Source: DASQWC01 sp035640475
Lineage (GTDB): Bacteria > Actinomycetota > JAICYB01
DNA: 37,521 nt
Direction: 5' to 3'
Assembly (NCBI GenBank): GCA_035640475.1
Contig: DASQWC010000125.1
Coordinates: 1 to 37,521, forward strand
Position 1 is the first letter of the stretch; each line of letters opens with the position of its first letter. The notes beneath the pieces are model-generated. The model did not search any database, was not told where the DNA came from, and saw only the letters and a program-made list of their open reading frames with translations. Both the position numbers and the translations under genes were made by a program. Positions 24,564 through 30,739 of the stretch are shown here, piece after piece.

Positions 24564-24577
24564 AAGGGATAGTTACC
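24564..24577. repeat. Right terminal inverted repeat of the IS1595 element
   Basis: AAGGGATAGTTACC is the exact reverse complement of 21781-21794. It ends 4 bp upstream of the groESL -35 box. Confidence 0.93.
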
Positions 24578-24585
24578 ACATTTGA
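24578..24585. repeat. Right target-site duplication (ACATTTGA)
   Basis: This is the second copy of the octamer at 21773-21780. Its last four bases, TTGA, form the first part of the groESL -35 hexamer TTGACG. Confidence 0.9.
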
Positions 24586-24611
24586 CGGGTTGGCACTCTG
24601 CTGGCTAGAGT
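24582..24611 (+). promoter_or_regulatory. groESL promoter
   Basis: TTGACG (24582-24587) and TAGAGT (24606-24611) are spaced by 18 bp. The -10 box lies inside the CIRCE operator, so HrcA binding would block polymerase. The -35 box overlaps the target duplication left by the IS1595 insertion. Confidence 0.75.
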
Positions 24612-24616
24612 GCTAA
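24590..24616 (+). promoter_or_regulatory. CIRCE operator (HrcA binding site)
   Basis: TTGGCACTC (24590-24598), 9-bp spacer, GAGTGCTAA (24608-24616). This is the canonical CIRCE inverted repeat with one change in the left arm (TTAGCACTC to TTGGCACTC). It predicts heat-inducible, HrcA-repressed expression of groES-groEL. Confidence 0.92.
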
Positions 24617-24645
24617 TCCCAATTCGACCGTACAGGGAGGTTGCA

Positions 24646-24951
24646 GTGGCGACGAAGACGAAGACACGTATCGAGCCCCTCGAGGACCGTGTCGTCATCC
24701 GTCCGCTCGAGGGCGAGGAAGTAACCGCATCCGGTCTGGTCATCCCGGACACGGCCAAGGAGAAGCCCCAGGAGGGCGAGGTGCTGGCCGTGGGTCCCGG
24801 CCGTCTGGACGACAACGGCAAGCGGGTCCCGATGGAGGTCAAGGACGGAGACCGCGTTCTGTACTCGAAGTACGCGGGAACCGAGGTGAAGATCGACGGC
24901 GAAGAAGTGCTCGTCGTCTCCGCGCGGGACATTCTCGCGCGCATCGGCTAA
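24646..24951 (+). CDS. groES: Co-chaperonin GroES
   Basis: GroES (101 aa) caps the GroEL chamber as a heptamer. RIEPLEDRVVIRPLEGEE, SGLVIPDTAKEKPQEGEVLAVGPG (mobile loop region and beta barrel) and YSKYAGTEVKIDGEEVLVV identify it. GTG 24646 was chosen because GGGAGG (24635-24640) precedes it with 5-nt spacing. An upstream in-frame GTG at 24610 lies within the CIRCE operator and promoter. groEL follows after 9 bp. Confidence 0.97.
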   Translation: MATKTKTRIEPLEDRVVIRPLEGEEVTASGLVIPDTAKEKPQEGEVLAVGPGRLDDNGKRVPMEVKDGDRVLYSKYAGTEVKIDGEEVLVVSARDILARIG

Positions 24952-24960
24952 CCCGCCTCG

Positions 24961-26583
24961 ATGCCGGCCAAGCAGATCCTCTTCGGCGCTGACGCGCGCC
25001 GCGCGCTCGAGGAAGGCGTCGACCGACTGGCCAACGCCGTACGCATCACGCTGGGCCCCCGCGGGCGGAACGTCGTCCTCGAAAAGAAGTGGGGCGCTCC
25101 CGTCATCACCAACGACGGCGTGACGATCGCGAAGGAAGTCGAGGTCGACGAGCGCTTCGAGAACCTCGGCGCCCAGCTGGCCAAGGAGGTCGCGTCAAAG
25201 ACCAACGATGTGGCCGGCGACGGTACGACGACCGCCACAGTGCTCGCGCAGGCGATGGTCCACGAGGGTCTGCGCAACGTCACAGCGGGCGCGAACCCGA
25301 TGGCACTTCGGCGCGGGATCGCCGCTGCGGTCGAGGCGGCCGTCGACGCGCTGCGCGGCCAGGCCAAGGAGATCTCGGGGCGCGCCGAGATCGCGCATGT
25401 CGCGGCGATCTCCGCCGCCGACGCCGAGATCGGCGACACGATCGCCGACGCGATGGACAAGGTCGGCAAGGATGGCGTCATCACCGTCGAGGAGTCGCAG
25501 ACCTTCGGGCTCGAGCTTGAGACGGTCGAGGGCATGCAGTTCGACCGCGGCTATATCTCTCCGTACTTCGTGACCGACCAGGACCGCATGGAGGCCGTCC
25601 TCGAGGAGCCGCTCATCCTCTTCGTGAACAAGAAGATCTCGGCGGTCGCGGATCTGCTGCCGGTGCTCGAGCGCGTCGTGCAGTCGGGCAAGCCGCTGCT
25701 GATCGTGGCCGAGGACGTCGAGGGAGAAGCCCTCGCGACGCTCGTTGTGAACAAGATCCGCGGCACGATCAAGGCCGCTGCGGTGAAGGCGCCCGGGTTC
25801 GGTGAGCGCCGCAAGGCCATGCTCGAGGACATGGCGATCCTCACCGGAGGACAGGTCGTCTCCGACGAGCTCGGAATCAAGCTCGAGAACATCGACCTCG
25901 AGATGCTGGGCAAGGCCCGCAAGGTCGTCGTCACGAAGGACGACACAACGATCGTCGAAGGCTCCGGAAGCACCGACAACATCAAGGCGCGGATCAGCCA
26001 GATCCGCCAGGAGATCGACAGGACCGACTCCGACTGGGACCGCGAGAAGCTTCAGGAACGGCTCGCGAAGCTCTCGGGCGGCGTCGCCGTTATCAAGGTC
26101 GGCGCGGCGACGGAGGTCGAGCTCAAGGAGAAGAAGCACCGCATCGAGGACGCGCTGTCGGCGACGCGCGCTGCGGTCGAAGAGGGCATCGTGCCCGGCG
26201 GCGGCGTTGCACTGCTGCGCGTCGAGAGCTCAATCGAGGACGCCGCGAAGAAGCTGGACGACGACGCCCGCACGGGTGCGCTGATCGTCCGGCGCGCGCT
26301 CGAGGCGCCCCTTCGCTGGATTGCACGAAACGCCGGCTATGAGGGCTCGGTGGTCGTCGAAGCGGTGCGCGAGAGCAATGGCTCGAGGGGCTTCAACGCG
26401 TCCACCGGTGAGTACGGCGACTTGCTGAAGGCAGGTGTCGTGGATCCACTGAAGGTGACGCGCTCGGCGCTGCAGAACGCCGCGTCGATCGCCTCGCTCG
26501 TGCTGACGACCGAGGTGCTCGTCGTCGAGAAGCCGGAAGAAACACCCCCGCCCGTGGGAGACGAGCACGGGCACATGCACTAA
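24961..26583 (+). CDS. groEL: Chaperonin GroEL
   Basis: GroEL (540 aa) is the 60-kDa chaperonin that folds proteins inside a double ring. TLGPRGRNVVLEKKWG, the ATP-binding VAGDGTTTATVLAQ, GERRKAMLEDMAILTGG and the late VPGGGVALLR are intact. The C-terminus ends DEHGHMH, a short histidine-containing tail rather than repeated GGM. Such tails recall the GroEL1-type paralogue of Actinobacteria, yet this copy is in a groES operon with a CIRCE site, as GroEL1 also is. The last 4 bases overlap a convergent zinc-ribbon gene; there is no terminator between them. Confidence 0.97.
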   Translation: MPAKQILFGADARRALEEGVDRLANAVRITLGPRGRNVVLEKKWGAPVITNDGVTIAKEVEVDERFENLGAQLAKEVASKTNDVAGDGTTTATVLAQAMVHEGLRNVTAGANPMALRRGIAAAVEAAVDALRGQAKEISGRAEIAHVAAISAADAEIGDTIADAMDKVGKDGVITVEESQTFGLELETVEGMQFDRGYISPYFVTDQDRMEAVLEEPLILFVNKKISAVADLLPVLERVVQSGKPLLIVAEDVEGEALATLVVNKIRGTIKAAAVKAPGFGERRKAMLEDMAILTGGQVVSDELGIKLENIDLEMLGKARKVVVTKDDTTIVEGSGSTDNIKARISQIRQEIDRTDSDWDREKLQERLAKLSGGVAVIKVGAATEVELKEKKHRIEDALSATRAAVEEGIVPGGGVALLRVESSIEDAAKKLDDDARTGALIVRRALEAPLRWIARNAGYEGSVVVEAVRESNGSRGFNASTGEYGDLLKAGVVDPLKVTRSALQNAASIASLVLTTEVLVVEKPEETPPPVGDEHGHMH

Positions 26584-26831
26584 GCCAGGGAGAACTCCTC
26601 GTCGCTCCACTGGTGCCCGCAGCTGCGGCACACGCGGTCGCCGAGCGACTTGTACAGCTTCTTCGAGCCGCAGACGGGGCACCCGTCGGCTTGCTCGATC
26701 CACTCCGGATGGTTCTGCTGGCAGTCCGGGCAGATCAGCACCTGCTCGTCCGCGATCACTGCACGCGCCCAGCGAGACGGCCCCTTCCCGGGGTCGGTCG
26801 CCTCCGTCCCGCACAGATGGCACGCAGCCAT
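26580..26831 (-). CDS. Small double zinc-ribbon protein
   Basis: An 83-aa minus-strand protein with four CxxC knuckles: CHLC (4-7), CPDC (34-37), CPVC (51-54) and CRSC (68-71). These can form two zinc ribbons. The central part (WARAVIADEQVLICPDCQQ) is not a recognised catalytic domain. The ATG at 26831 is supported by a TAGCGT box 7 nt upstream on this strand. It converges on groEL with a 4-base overlap. Functions such as nucleic-acid or protein binding are guesses; no partner can be named. Confidence 0.78.
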   Translation of the reverse strand: MAACHLCGTEATDPGKGPSRWARAVIADEQVLICPDCQQNHPEWIEQADGCPVCGSKKLYKSLGDRVCRSCGHQWSDEEFSLA

Positions 26832-26838
26832 GCCTAAG

Positions 26839-26844
26839 ACGCTA
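26839..26844 (-). promoter_or_regulatory. Leaderless-type -10 box (TAGCGT) for the zinc-ribbon gene
   Basis: Read on the minus strand, TAGCGT ends 7 nt before the ATG at 26831. It lies between the gene and the strong hairpin at 26855-26883, as expected for a promoter following a terminator. Confidence 0.45.
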
Positions 26845-26854
26845 CCGAGAAGCG

Positions 26855-26883
26855 GAAGAGGGGCCGCGGGGCGGCCCCTCTTC
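26855..26883 (-). terminator. Perfect 13-bp hairpin
   Basis: GAAGAGGGGCCGC and its exact complement GCGGCCCCTCTTC flank a 3-nt GGG loop. It sits after the stop of the minus-strand membrane gene and before the zinc-ribbon gene. The symmetry means it could work in either direction. It lacks a T-run. Confidence 0.75.
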
Positions 26884-26908
26884 GTGAATCCGATTCGCGT
26901 CGCGGCGG

Positions 26909-27229
26909 CTAGGCCGCCCGACGCAGCCTCTTGGGCTCGGGGTGCTCGCGGTGTGCGTAGTTCTGGAAGAAGCTGACCGCCTCTTCCCACAGCCATGCGA
27001 ACCCACCGACCATGAAGCCCGTGATGATGGCGCCGGCCATGTGCGACCGAACGGCCATGCCCCACGCGGTAAAGATCGAGTAGTCCGCAAGATACGCGTA
27101 ACCCACCCCAAGTCCCAGATACAGGACCCAATTGCTGGTCTTCGCGATGTCGCGGCCGTACGCCGACATGAGGCGCACCGCTACCGCGACGACGAGACCT
27201 CCGAAAGCGAGGATGGCGAACTCGTGCAT
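26909..27229 (-). CDS. Small membrane protein, function unknown
   Basis: The 106-aa protein has about three hydrophobic segments: residues 1-20 (HEFAILAFGGLVVAVAVRL), about 33-57 and about 64-80. A polar C-terminus follows (HREHPEPKRLRR). GGGAGGT precedes the ATG at 27229 with good spacing, so the start is well supported. No family was recognised. The tail of histidine and arginine residues is likely cytosolic. It is divergent from the NlpC/P60 gene with a 223-bp shared upstream region. Confidence 0.65.
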   Translation of the reverse strand: MHEFAILAFGGLVVAVAVRLMSAYGRDIAKTSNWVLYLGLGVGYAYLADYSIFTAWGMAVRSHMAGAIITGFMVGGFAWLWEEAVSFFQNYAHREHPEPKRLRRAA

Positions 27230-27452
27230 CTGCTCACCTCCCTTCTGTCGTCCAAGACAGACCCGTTGGTCCGCCCAAAGGTTTCACCGATGTGATTCGT
27301 TGGTGTCCAGTCACGGGGGAGACGATCCGCCGCATCCGCCCCTTCCTTGACGCTGCCCCGTCAAGTCCAACTACTGTTTCAGGGTAGCGCTGGTTTGATC
27401 GATTGTGAACTGTTGTATTTCGACATACGCGTCTGTTAACTAGAGTGAGTTC
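27230..27452. other. Divergent intergenic region
   Basis: No gene fits in these 223 bp. A CTTGAC / GTCAAG stem (27346-27351 and 27360-27365) and the -10 box at 27441 are the only structures seen. A c-di-AMP riboswitch, common upstream of such hydrolase genes in Actinobacteria, was considered but not identified. Confidence 0.5.
27441..27446 (+). promoter_or_regulatory. Leaderless-type -10 box (TAGAGT) for the NlpC/P60 gene
   Basis: TAGAGT ends exactly 6 nt before the ATG at 27453. A weak -35 TTCGAC lies at 27419-27424 with 16-bp spacing. No Shine-Dalgarno is present. Confidence 0.55.
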
Positions 27453-28511
27453 ATGACCCGGATTCACCACTGCCTGGCCGCGCTCGCCCTTGTCACGGGC
27501 CTGATCTGTACGGCTCCGGCCGCCTCCGCGGCACCACTCGAGGCCAAACAGCGGGAGGCCGAGGCGCTCGAGGCAAAGATCAGGCAGCAGGGCGAGCGCC
27601 TGTCTGTCGCCGGGGAAGACTTCAACGAGGCGCGCGTCGACCGTCAGCGTTTGCAGACGCAAGCCGCCTCGGCCCGCACGCTCGTGGTCGAGGCCGAGGG
27701 GCGCTGGTCGAAGCTGCGCGGCCAGCTCTCCAAGCGGGCGCGCCTGTTGTACATGCATCCGGCGGCGGCGCTCAACGCGTTCTTTGCGGCCCGGTCACTC
27801 GGCGACGTCGCCCGAGCGCGTGTGTACGGCAGCGAGGTGATGCTGACCGACTCGGAGCTGGTCCATGCCGCGGAACGCGCTCGCCACGAGGTCATGGAAC
27901 GCGCACAGGGTCTGGACGACCTGCGCGCTCAAGCGCAGCGAAAAGAGGACGAGCTCGAAGCACGGCGGTCGCAGGTCCAGCGCGAGCTCGGGGCGCAACG
28001 AGCGCTTCTGCGAGACGTGAAGGGCGACATCGCCCAGATCATCGCCGCCGAGCGTGCCCGTCAGGCCGCGGCTGCGGCCGCGGCCGTCCAAAACCCGTCC
28101 GCATCGCCGAAGTCACTGCCTCCCCGCGAAGTCGTCGAACCCACCGGACCGCCCCCTCCGGTTCGTGGCTCGGCGGGTAAGGCGGTCGCCACGGCACGCG
28201 CGCAGCTCGGCAAACCGTATGAGTGGGGAGCCTCCGGACCGGACTCGTTCGATTGCTCGGGGCTGACGATGTATGCATGGAACGCGGCCGGCGTGAGCCT
28301 CGATCACTCGTCGCGAGCCCAGTTCGCTTCGTTGCCGCACGTTGCGCGGAGCCAGATTCAGCCGGGCGACCTCCTCTTCTACGGCAGCCCGATTCATCAC
28401 GTCGGGATCTATGAAGGCGGGGGCGTCATGATCAACGCCCCCGAGACGGGTGAGAACGTCAGGCGCGACTCGATCAACCGCTCCGACTATGCGGGCGCCG
28501 CCCGGCCCTAG
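27453..28511 (+). CDS. Secreted coiled-coil NlpC/P60 peptidoglycan endopeptidase (RipA-like)
   Basis: The 352-aa protein has a signal peptide (about 1-26, ending ASA), then a long charged coiled coil (about 28-205). An Ala/Pro-rich linker and a C-terminal NlpC/P60 domain (about 240-352) follow. The catalytic cysteine is C268 in FDCSGLTMYAW and the histidine is H316 in HHVGIYEGGG. The third polar residue seems to be N328 in MINAPETG, where His is frequent. Such enzymes cut peptide cross-links during cell separation, with the coiled coil acting as autoinhibitor or FtsX contact in homologues. It converges on the SCP2 gene, with both stops sharing CTAG. Confidence 0.88.
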   Translation: MTRIHHCLAALALVTGLICTAPAASAAPLEAKQREAEALEAKIRQQGERLSVAGEDFNEARVDRQRLQTQAASARTLVVEAEGRWSKLRGQLSKRARLLYMHPAAALNAFFAARSLGDVARARVYGSEVMLTDSELVHAAERARHEVMERAQGLDDLRAQAQRKEDELEARRSQVQRELGAQRALLRDVKGDIAQIIAAERARQAAAAAAAVQNPSASPKSLPPREVVEPTGPPPPVRGSAGKAVATARAQLGKPYEWGASGPDSFDCSGLTMYAWNAAGVSLDHSSRAQFASLPHVARSQIQPGDLLFYGSPIHHVGIYEGGGVMINAPETGENVRRDSINRSDYAGAARP

Positions 28512-28891
28512 TACTCGGTCGACAAGCCGGCGAGGACGGGAAAGAGGACCTGCAGCGCCATCTGGTGCTGGAGCAGCTTGCCCATGTTTCCCGTGACCTT
28601 GAGGTTGCCTTGCATGAAGGCTGCCTGAGGATTGATCTCCGCCTTGGTGATCGCCACGGCGGTGTCGTAGTCCTGCGTGATCGTGACGTCCGGGTCCGGC
28701 CCGTCGCCGAGTCCGCCCTCGATCGTTCCATCGTTGATGCCGATCCAATAGCTTGCCTGTCCGCCGTCGACGCCGGTAATGATTTGCTGGATCGTCAGCT
28801 CGACGTCCTTCGTCGCTGCTTTGACGTCGTCGGACGCATTGAGCGCGCCGATCGCCTCCGCCGACCACTCCTCTGACAGAAACTTCGTCAT
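28508..28891 (-). CDS. SCP2 sterol-binding domain protein
   Basis: A 127-aa single-domain SCP2 protein (PF02036 type). Recognisable parts are TIQQIITGVDGGQASYWIGINDG, the DPDVTITQDYDTAVAI segment and LKVTGNMGKLLQHQMALQ. GGAGGG five bases before the ATG at 28891 decides the start; an open frame upstream has no such support. SCP2 proteins bind lipids or acyl-CoA in a hydrophobic tunnel. Other lipid-related genes (SDR, MaoC pair) lie within 5 kb, which fits lipid or steroid metabolism, although a role is not proven. Confidence 0.82.
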   Translation of the reverse strand: MTKFLSEEWSAEAIGALNASDDVKAATKDVELTIQQIITGVDGGQASYWIGINDGTIEGGLGDGPDPDVTITQDYDTAVAITKAEINPQAAFMQGNLKVTGNMGKLLQHQMALQVLFPVLAGLSTEY

Positions 28892-29029
28892 CTTTTCCCT
28901 CCGGGAGGATCGGGCCAGGATTGTGTCCCAGCGGCCTCGGGGGCGGCAAGTCGTCCGGCCGCGCGGGAGCAGCCGTGGTGGCACAATAGGACGCCCCAAC
29001 ACGCCGACGTCGAAGGAAGGGGTGACCGG

Positions 29030-29254
29030 GTGGGAGTGTTGAGAATTCTCGGCCCGTCGGGCGACACGCGCGTCGAGTGGGATTCAACCGACGTCGACGA
29101 CGTCGCCTCCGTTCGCGAGCGCTTCGACGAGATCATCCGCGAGGGGTATCTCGTCTTCGAGCTCGATCCCGCAACGAAGGAAGGCACGCAAGTCGCCACG
29201 TTCGATCCCCACGTGCGCGAGCTCCGCGCGTTCAGGCCGCTGGCCGGCGGGTAA
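29030..29254 (+). CDS. Small hypothetical protein (74 aa)
   Basis: Starting at GTG 29030, it reads MGVLRILGPSGDTRVEWDS and then a region with VRERFDEIIREGYLVFELD. It is acidic and shows an alpha/beta pattern without membrane segments. No named family was recognised, but the compact form looks like a conserved small actinobacterial or phage-type protein. GGAAGGGG (29014-29021) provides a ribosome binding site. The next gene starts 7 bp after the stop, so the two may be coexpressed. Confidence 0.65.
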   Translation: MGVLRILGPSGDTRVEWDSTDVDDVASVRERFDEIIREGYLVFELDPATKEGTQVATFDPHVRELRAFRPLAGG

Positions 29255-29261
29255 CTCAACC

Positions 29262-29816
29262 GTGGTCCGGCGGCTGTTGGGCTCGCTCATCGGTCCCGAC
29301 GCCGCGGAGCAGGATGCCGCGTGGCGCCGGGCGGAGTCGTTGCTGCACGACTCGCTGACCGACGACCAGTACTCGGGCTACCGCGCGCGCGGTTACGTCG
29401 AGGTCCCGAGCCGGCTGCACCCCGGCCGCACGTACCGTATCGACGGATGGCGGCCGGTCTCGGTGTACGACCGCGGACAGTTCGTCGGCGCGGTCTGCAT
29501 TCGTCCGCGCGAGTACATTCCCGGCCCGGACATCCTCCTTGCCCGCAAGCTGATGATCGAAGGAGCCGAAGCGGAGTTCCTTCAGGCCGGCAACTGGCTG
29601 CAGCCGGCGTGGCGTCCGGCCGGTGCGGCGCCCACGATCTTCCTCGTTTTCGCTTTGCTCAGCCCGTGGCTGCTCCACCTGCGCGCGCTGGGCCTGTGGG
29701 GCGTGCTTTCGGGGATCGTGTTGCTCGGCCTCCCCGTCCTGTTTGCCTTCGCGCGGCGAGCGCGTCGGACGCGCCGGCGCGAGCGAATGGCCGCCCAGTT
29801 GCGCGGCGGCGGCTAA
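29262..29816 (+). CDS. Hypothetical protein with C-terminal membrane hairpin (184 aa)
   Basis: Residues 1 to about 120 are soluble, with QYSGYRARGYVEVPSRLHPGRTYRIDGW, a CIRPREYIPGPDILLARKLM segment and an invariant-looking cysteine. Two hydrophobic helices follow (about 126-142 and 145-163), then an Arg-rich end (RRARRTRRRER). The latter suggests the C-terminus is cytosolic by the positive-inside rule. The CIxP-xxxx-PxxDxLLxRKLM pattern is one I associate with short, uncharacterised proteins only. The start is GTG 29262. It converges on the VOC gene with a 4-base overlap. Confidence 0.6.
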   Translation: MVRRLLGSLIGPDAAEQDAAWRRAESLLHDSLTDDQYSGYRARGYVEVPSRLHPGRTYRIDGWRPVSVYDRGQFVGAVCIRPREYIPGPDILLARKLMIEGAEAEFLQAGNWLQPAWRPAGAAPTIFLVFALLSPWLLHLRALGLWGVLSGIVLLGLPVLFAFARRARRTRRRERMAAQLRGGG

Positions 29817-30304
29817 TCGGGCCGCAGGTTCGGCCGGTCGGCGAGAACGTCGTCGAGCGAAGGAAACGGATTTCCTCCCTCCGGCACGGGCGTTTGCGCG
29901 AGCTGGATGAGCACGCCGGACGTATCTCGTGGATGCAAGAACGCTTCCTTCCAGAACGCGTGCTCGATGTTGACGTCGACCGGTTCGTACCCGGCCGCCG
30001 TCAGCTTCGGGATGGCGTCGGCGAGATCCCGGACGTACAGCGTGACGTGGTGCAGGCCCTCGCCGCGTCGGGTCAGGAATTTGTACAGGAATCCATCCCG
30101 ATCCAACGGCTCGAGGAGCTCGATCTTGCCGCCGGGCAGCCGGAATTGAAGCCACCGGAAGCCGGAGGCCGTGTCGTCGCCGCCGTCGACGTACGCTGCG
30201 CCCAGCACGCCGGTGAGGAGATGGACGGTGTTCGTGACATCCCACGTCGCGATGGCGACGTGATCCATCTCGAGGATCTCGATGGGTAGGTCTTCGGCGG
30301 GCAT
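29813..30304 (-). CDS. VOC-family protein, methylmalonyl-CoA epimerase-like
   Basis: The 163-aa protein has the paired beta-alpha-beta-beta-beta modules of the vicinal oxygen chelate fold. Metal-ligand positions are H15 in LEMDHVAIA, Glu in GGKIELLEP, His in GEGLHHVTLYV and Gln in GVLIQLAQ. In methylmalonyl-CoA epimerase the second ligand is Gln and the fourth is Glu, so the two are exchanged here. The ATG at 30304 is chosen; an in-frame ATG at 30328 is possible. Neither has a clear ribosome binding site. It could be an epimerase for branched-acid or propionate metabolism or another VOC enzyme. Confidence 0.75.
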   Translation of the reverse strand: MPAEDLPIEILEMDHVAIATWDVTNTVHLLTGVLGAAYVDGGDDTASGFRWLQFRLPGGKIELLEPLDRDGFLYKFLTRRGEGLHHVTLYVRDLADAIPKLTAAGYEPVDVNIEHAFWKEAFLHPRDTSGVLIQLAQTPVPEGGNPFPSLDDVLADRPNLRPD

Positions 30305-30343
30305 GCCGGGACAGAGTATCGGGTTCATTGAGAGACTAGGAAC

Positions 30344-30688
30344 GTGAATCGGCCCTCGCGCGCACCGCTGTACGTCGGCATCGTCCTCATCGTGTGCGGA
30401 TGGATCGCGCTCGGTCTCGGTTGGTGGCAAGCGGGCCTGCAAGACCTCGAGACCGGCCAGCTTCCCTATGTGATCTCGGGTGGGTTCGGCGGATTCGGCT
30501 TGCTGCTGATGGGTGCGATTGCGATCTTGATCGACTTCGTCCGCCAGGCCGAGTTCCAGCTCCGTCGCAGCGCCGAGCATCTCCACGAGCGTATGGAGCA
30601 GGTCGTCGATACGTTCGCCGACGGCCGCCCTTCGCGCCTTCCGAGCGCGAGCACGGGCCGATCCAGGCGGCCGCTGCGGCGCAGTTAG
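30344..30688 (+). CDS. Small membrane protein (114 aa)
   Basis: The protein has two transmembrane segments (about 8-28 and 44-66), joined by a short loop (LQDLETGQLPYVIS). A basic amphipathic helical C-terminus (FQLRRSAEHLHERMEQVVD) and an Arg/Ser tail follow. No family was recognised. GTG 30344 is the start; no Shine-Dalgarno is evident. It is divergent from the VOC gene and lies 51 bp before the SDR gene, whose own promoter begins in the gap. Confidence 0.6.
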   Translation: MNRPSRAPLYVGIVLIVCGWIALGLGWWQAGLQDLETGQLPYVISGGFGGFGLLLMGAIAILIDFVRQAEFQLRRSAEHLHERMEQVVDTFADGRPSRLPSASTGRSRRPLRRS

Positions 30689-30697
30689 CCCGCTCCA

Positions 30698-30703
30698 TAT
30701 ACT
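30698..30703 (+). promoter_or_regulatory. Candidate -10 box (TATACT) for the SDR-MBL operon
   Basis: TATACT lies 36 bp before the SDR start codon, and a Shine-Dalgarno AGGAGGAA precedes the ATG. A matching -35 box is not obvious within the upstream gene's end. Confidence 0.45.
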
Positions 30704-30739
30704 TCGAATCCCGCTACAGCACACAACCAGGAGGAAGCA

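Larger units (their letters stand above)
21781..24577 (+). mobile_element. Complete IS1595-family element with passenger genes
   Basis: The element is 2797 bp. Its ends carry perfect 14-bp inverted repeats that extend imperfectly to about 28 bp (23 of 28 matches). It is flanked by the duplicated octamer ACATTTGA. It encodes an ISXO2-like DDE transposase (22639-23595), a DUF3800 protein (21835-22503), an unrecognised protein with an RX4H motif (23726-24526) and a small minus-strand ORF. IS1595 members are usually about 0.7-1.1 kb with only a transposase, although passenger-carrying members are known. Ends, duplication and transposase all look intact, so the insertion appears recent and possibly active. 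Confidence 0.93.

Noticed and set aside
27230..27452. c-di-AMP riboswitch upstream of the NlpC/P60 gene
   Set aside because: The predicted -10 box lies 6 nt before the ATG, leaving no leader. No conserved riboswitch core was recognised.
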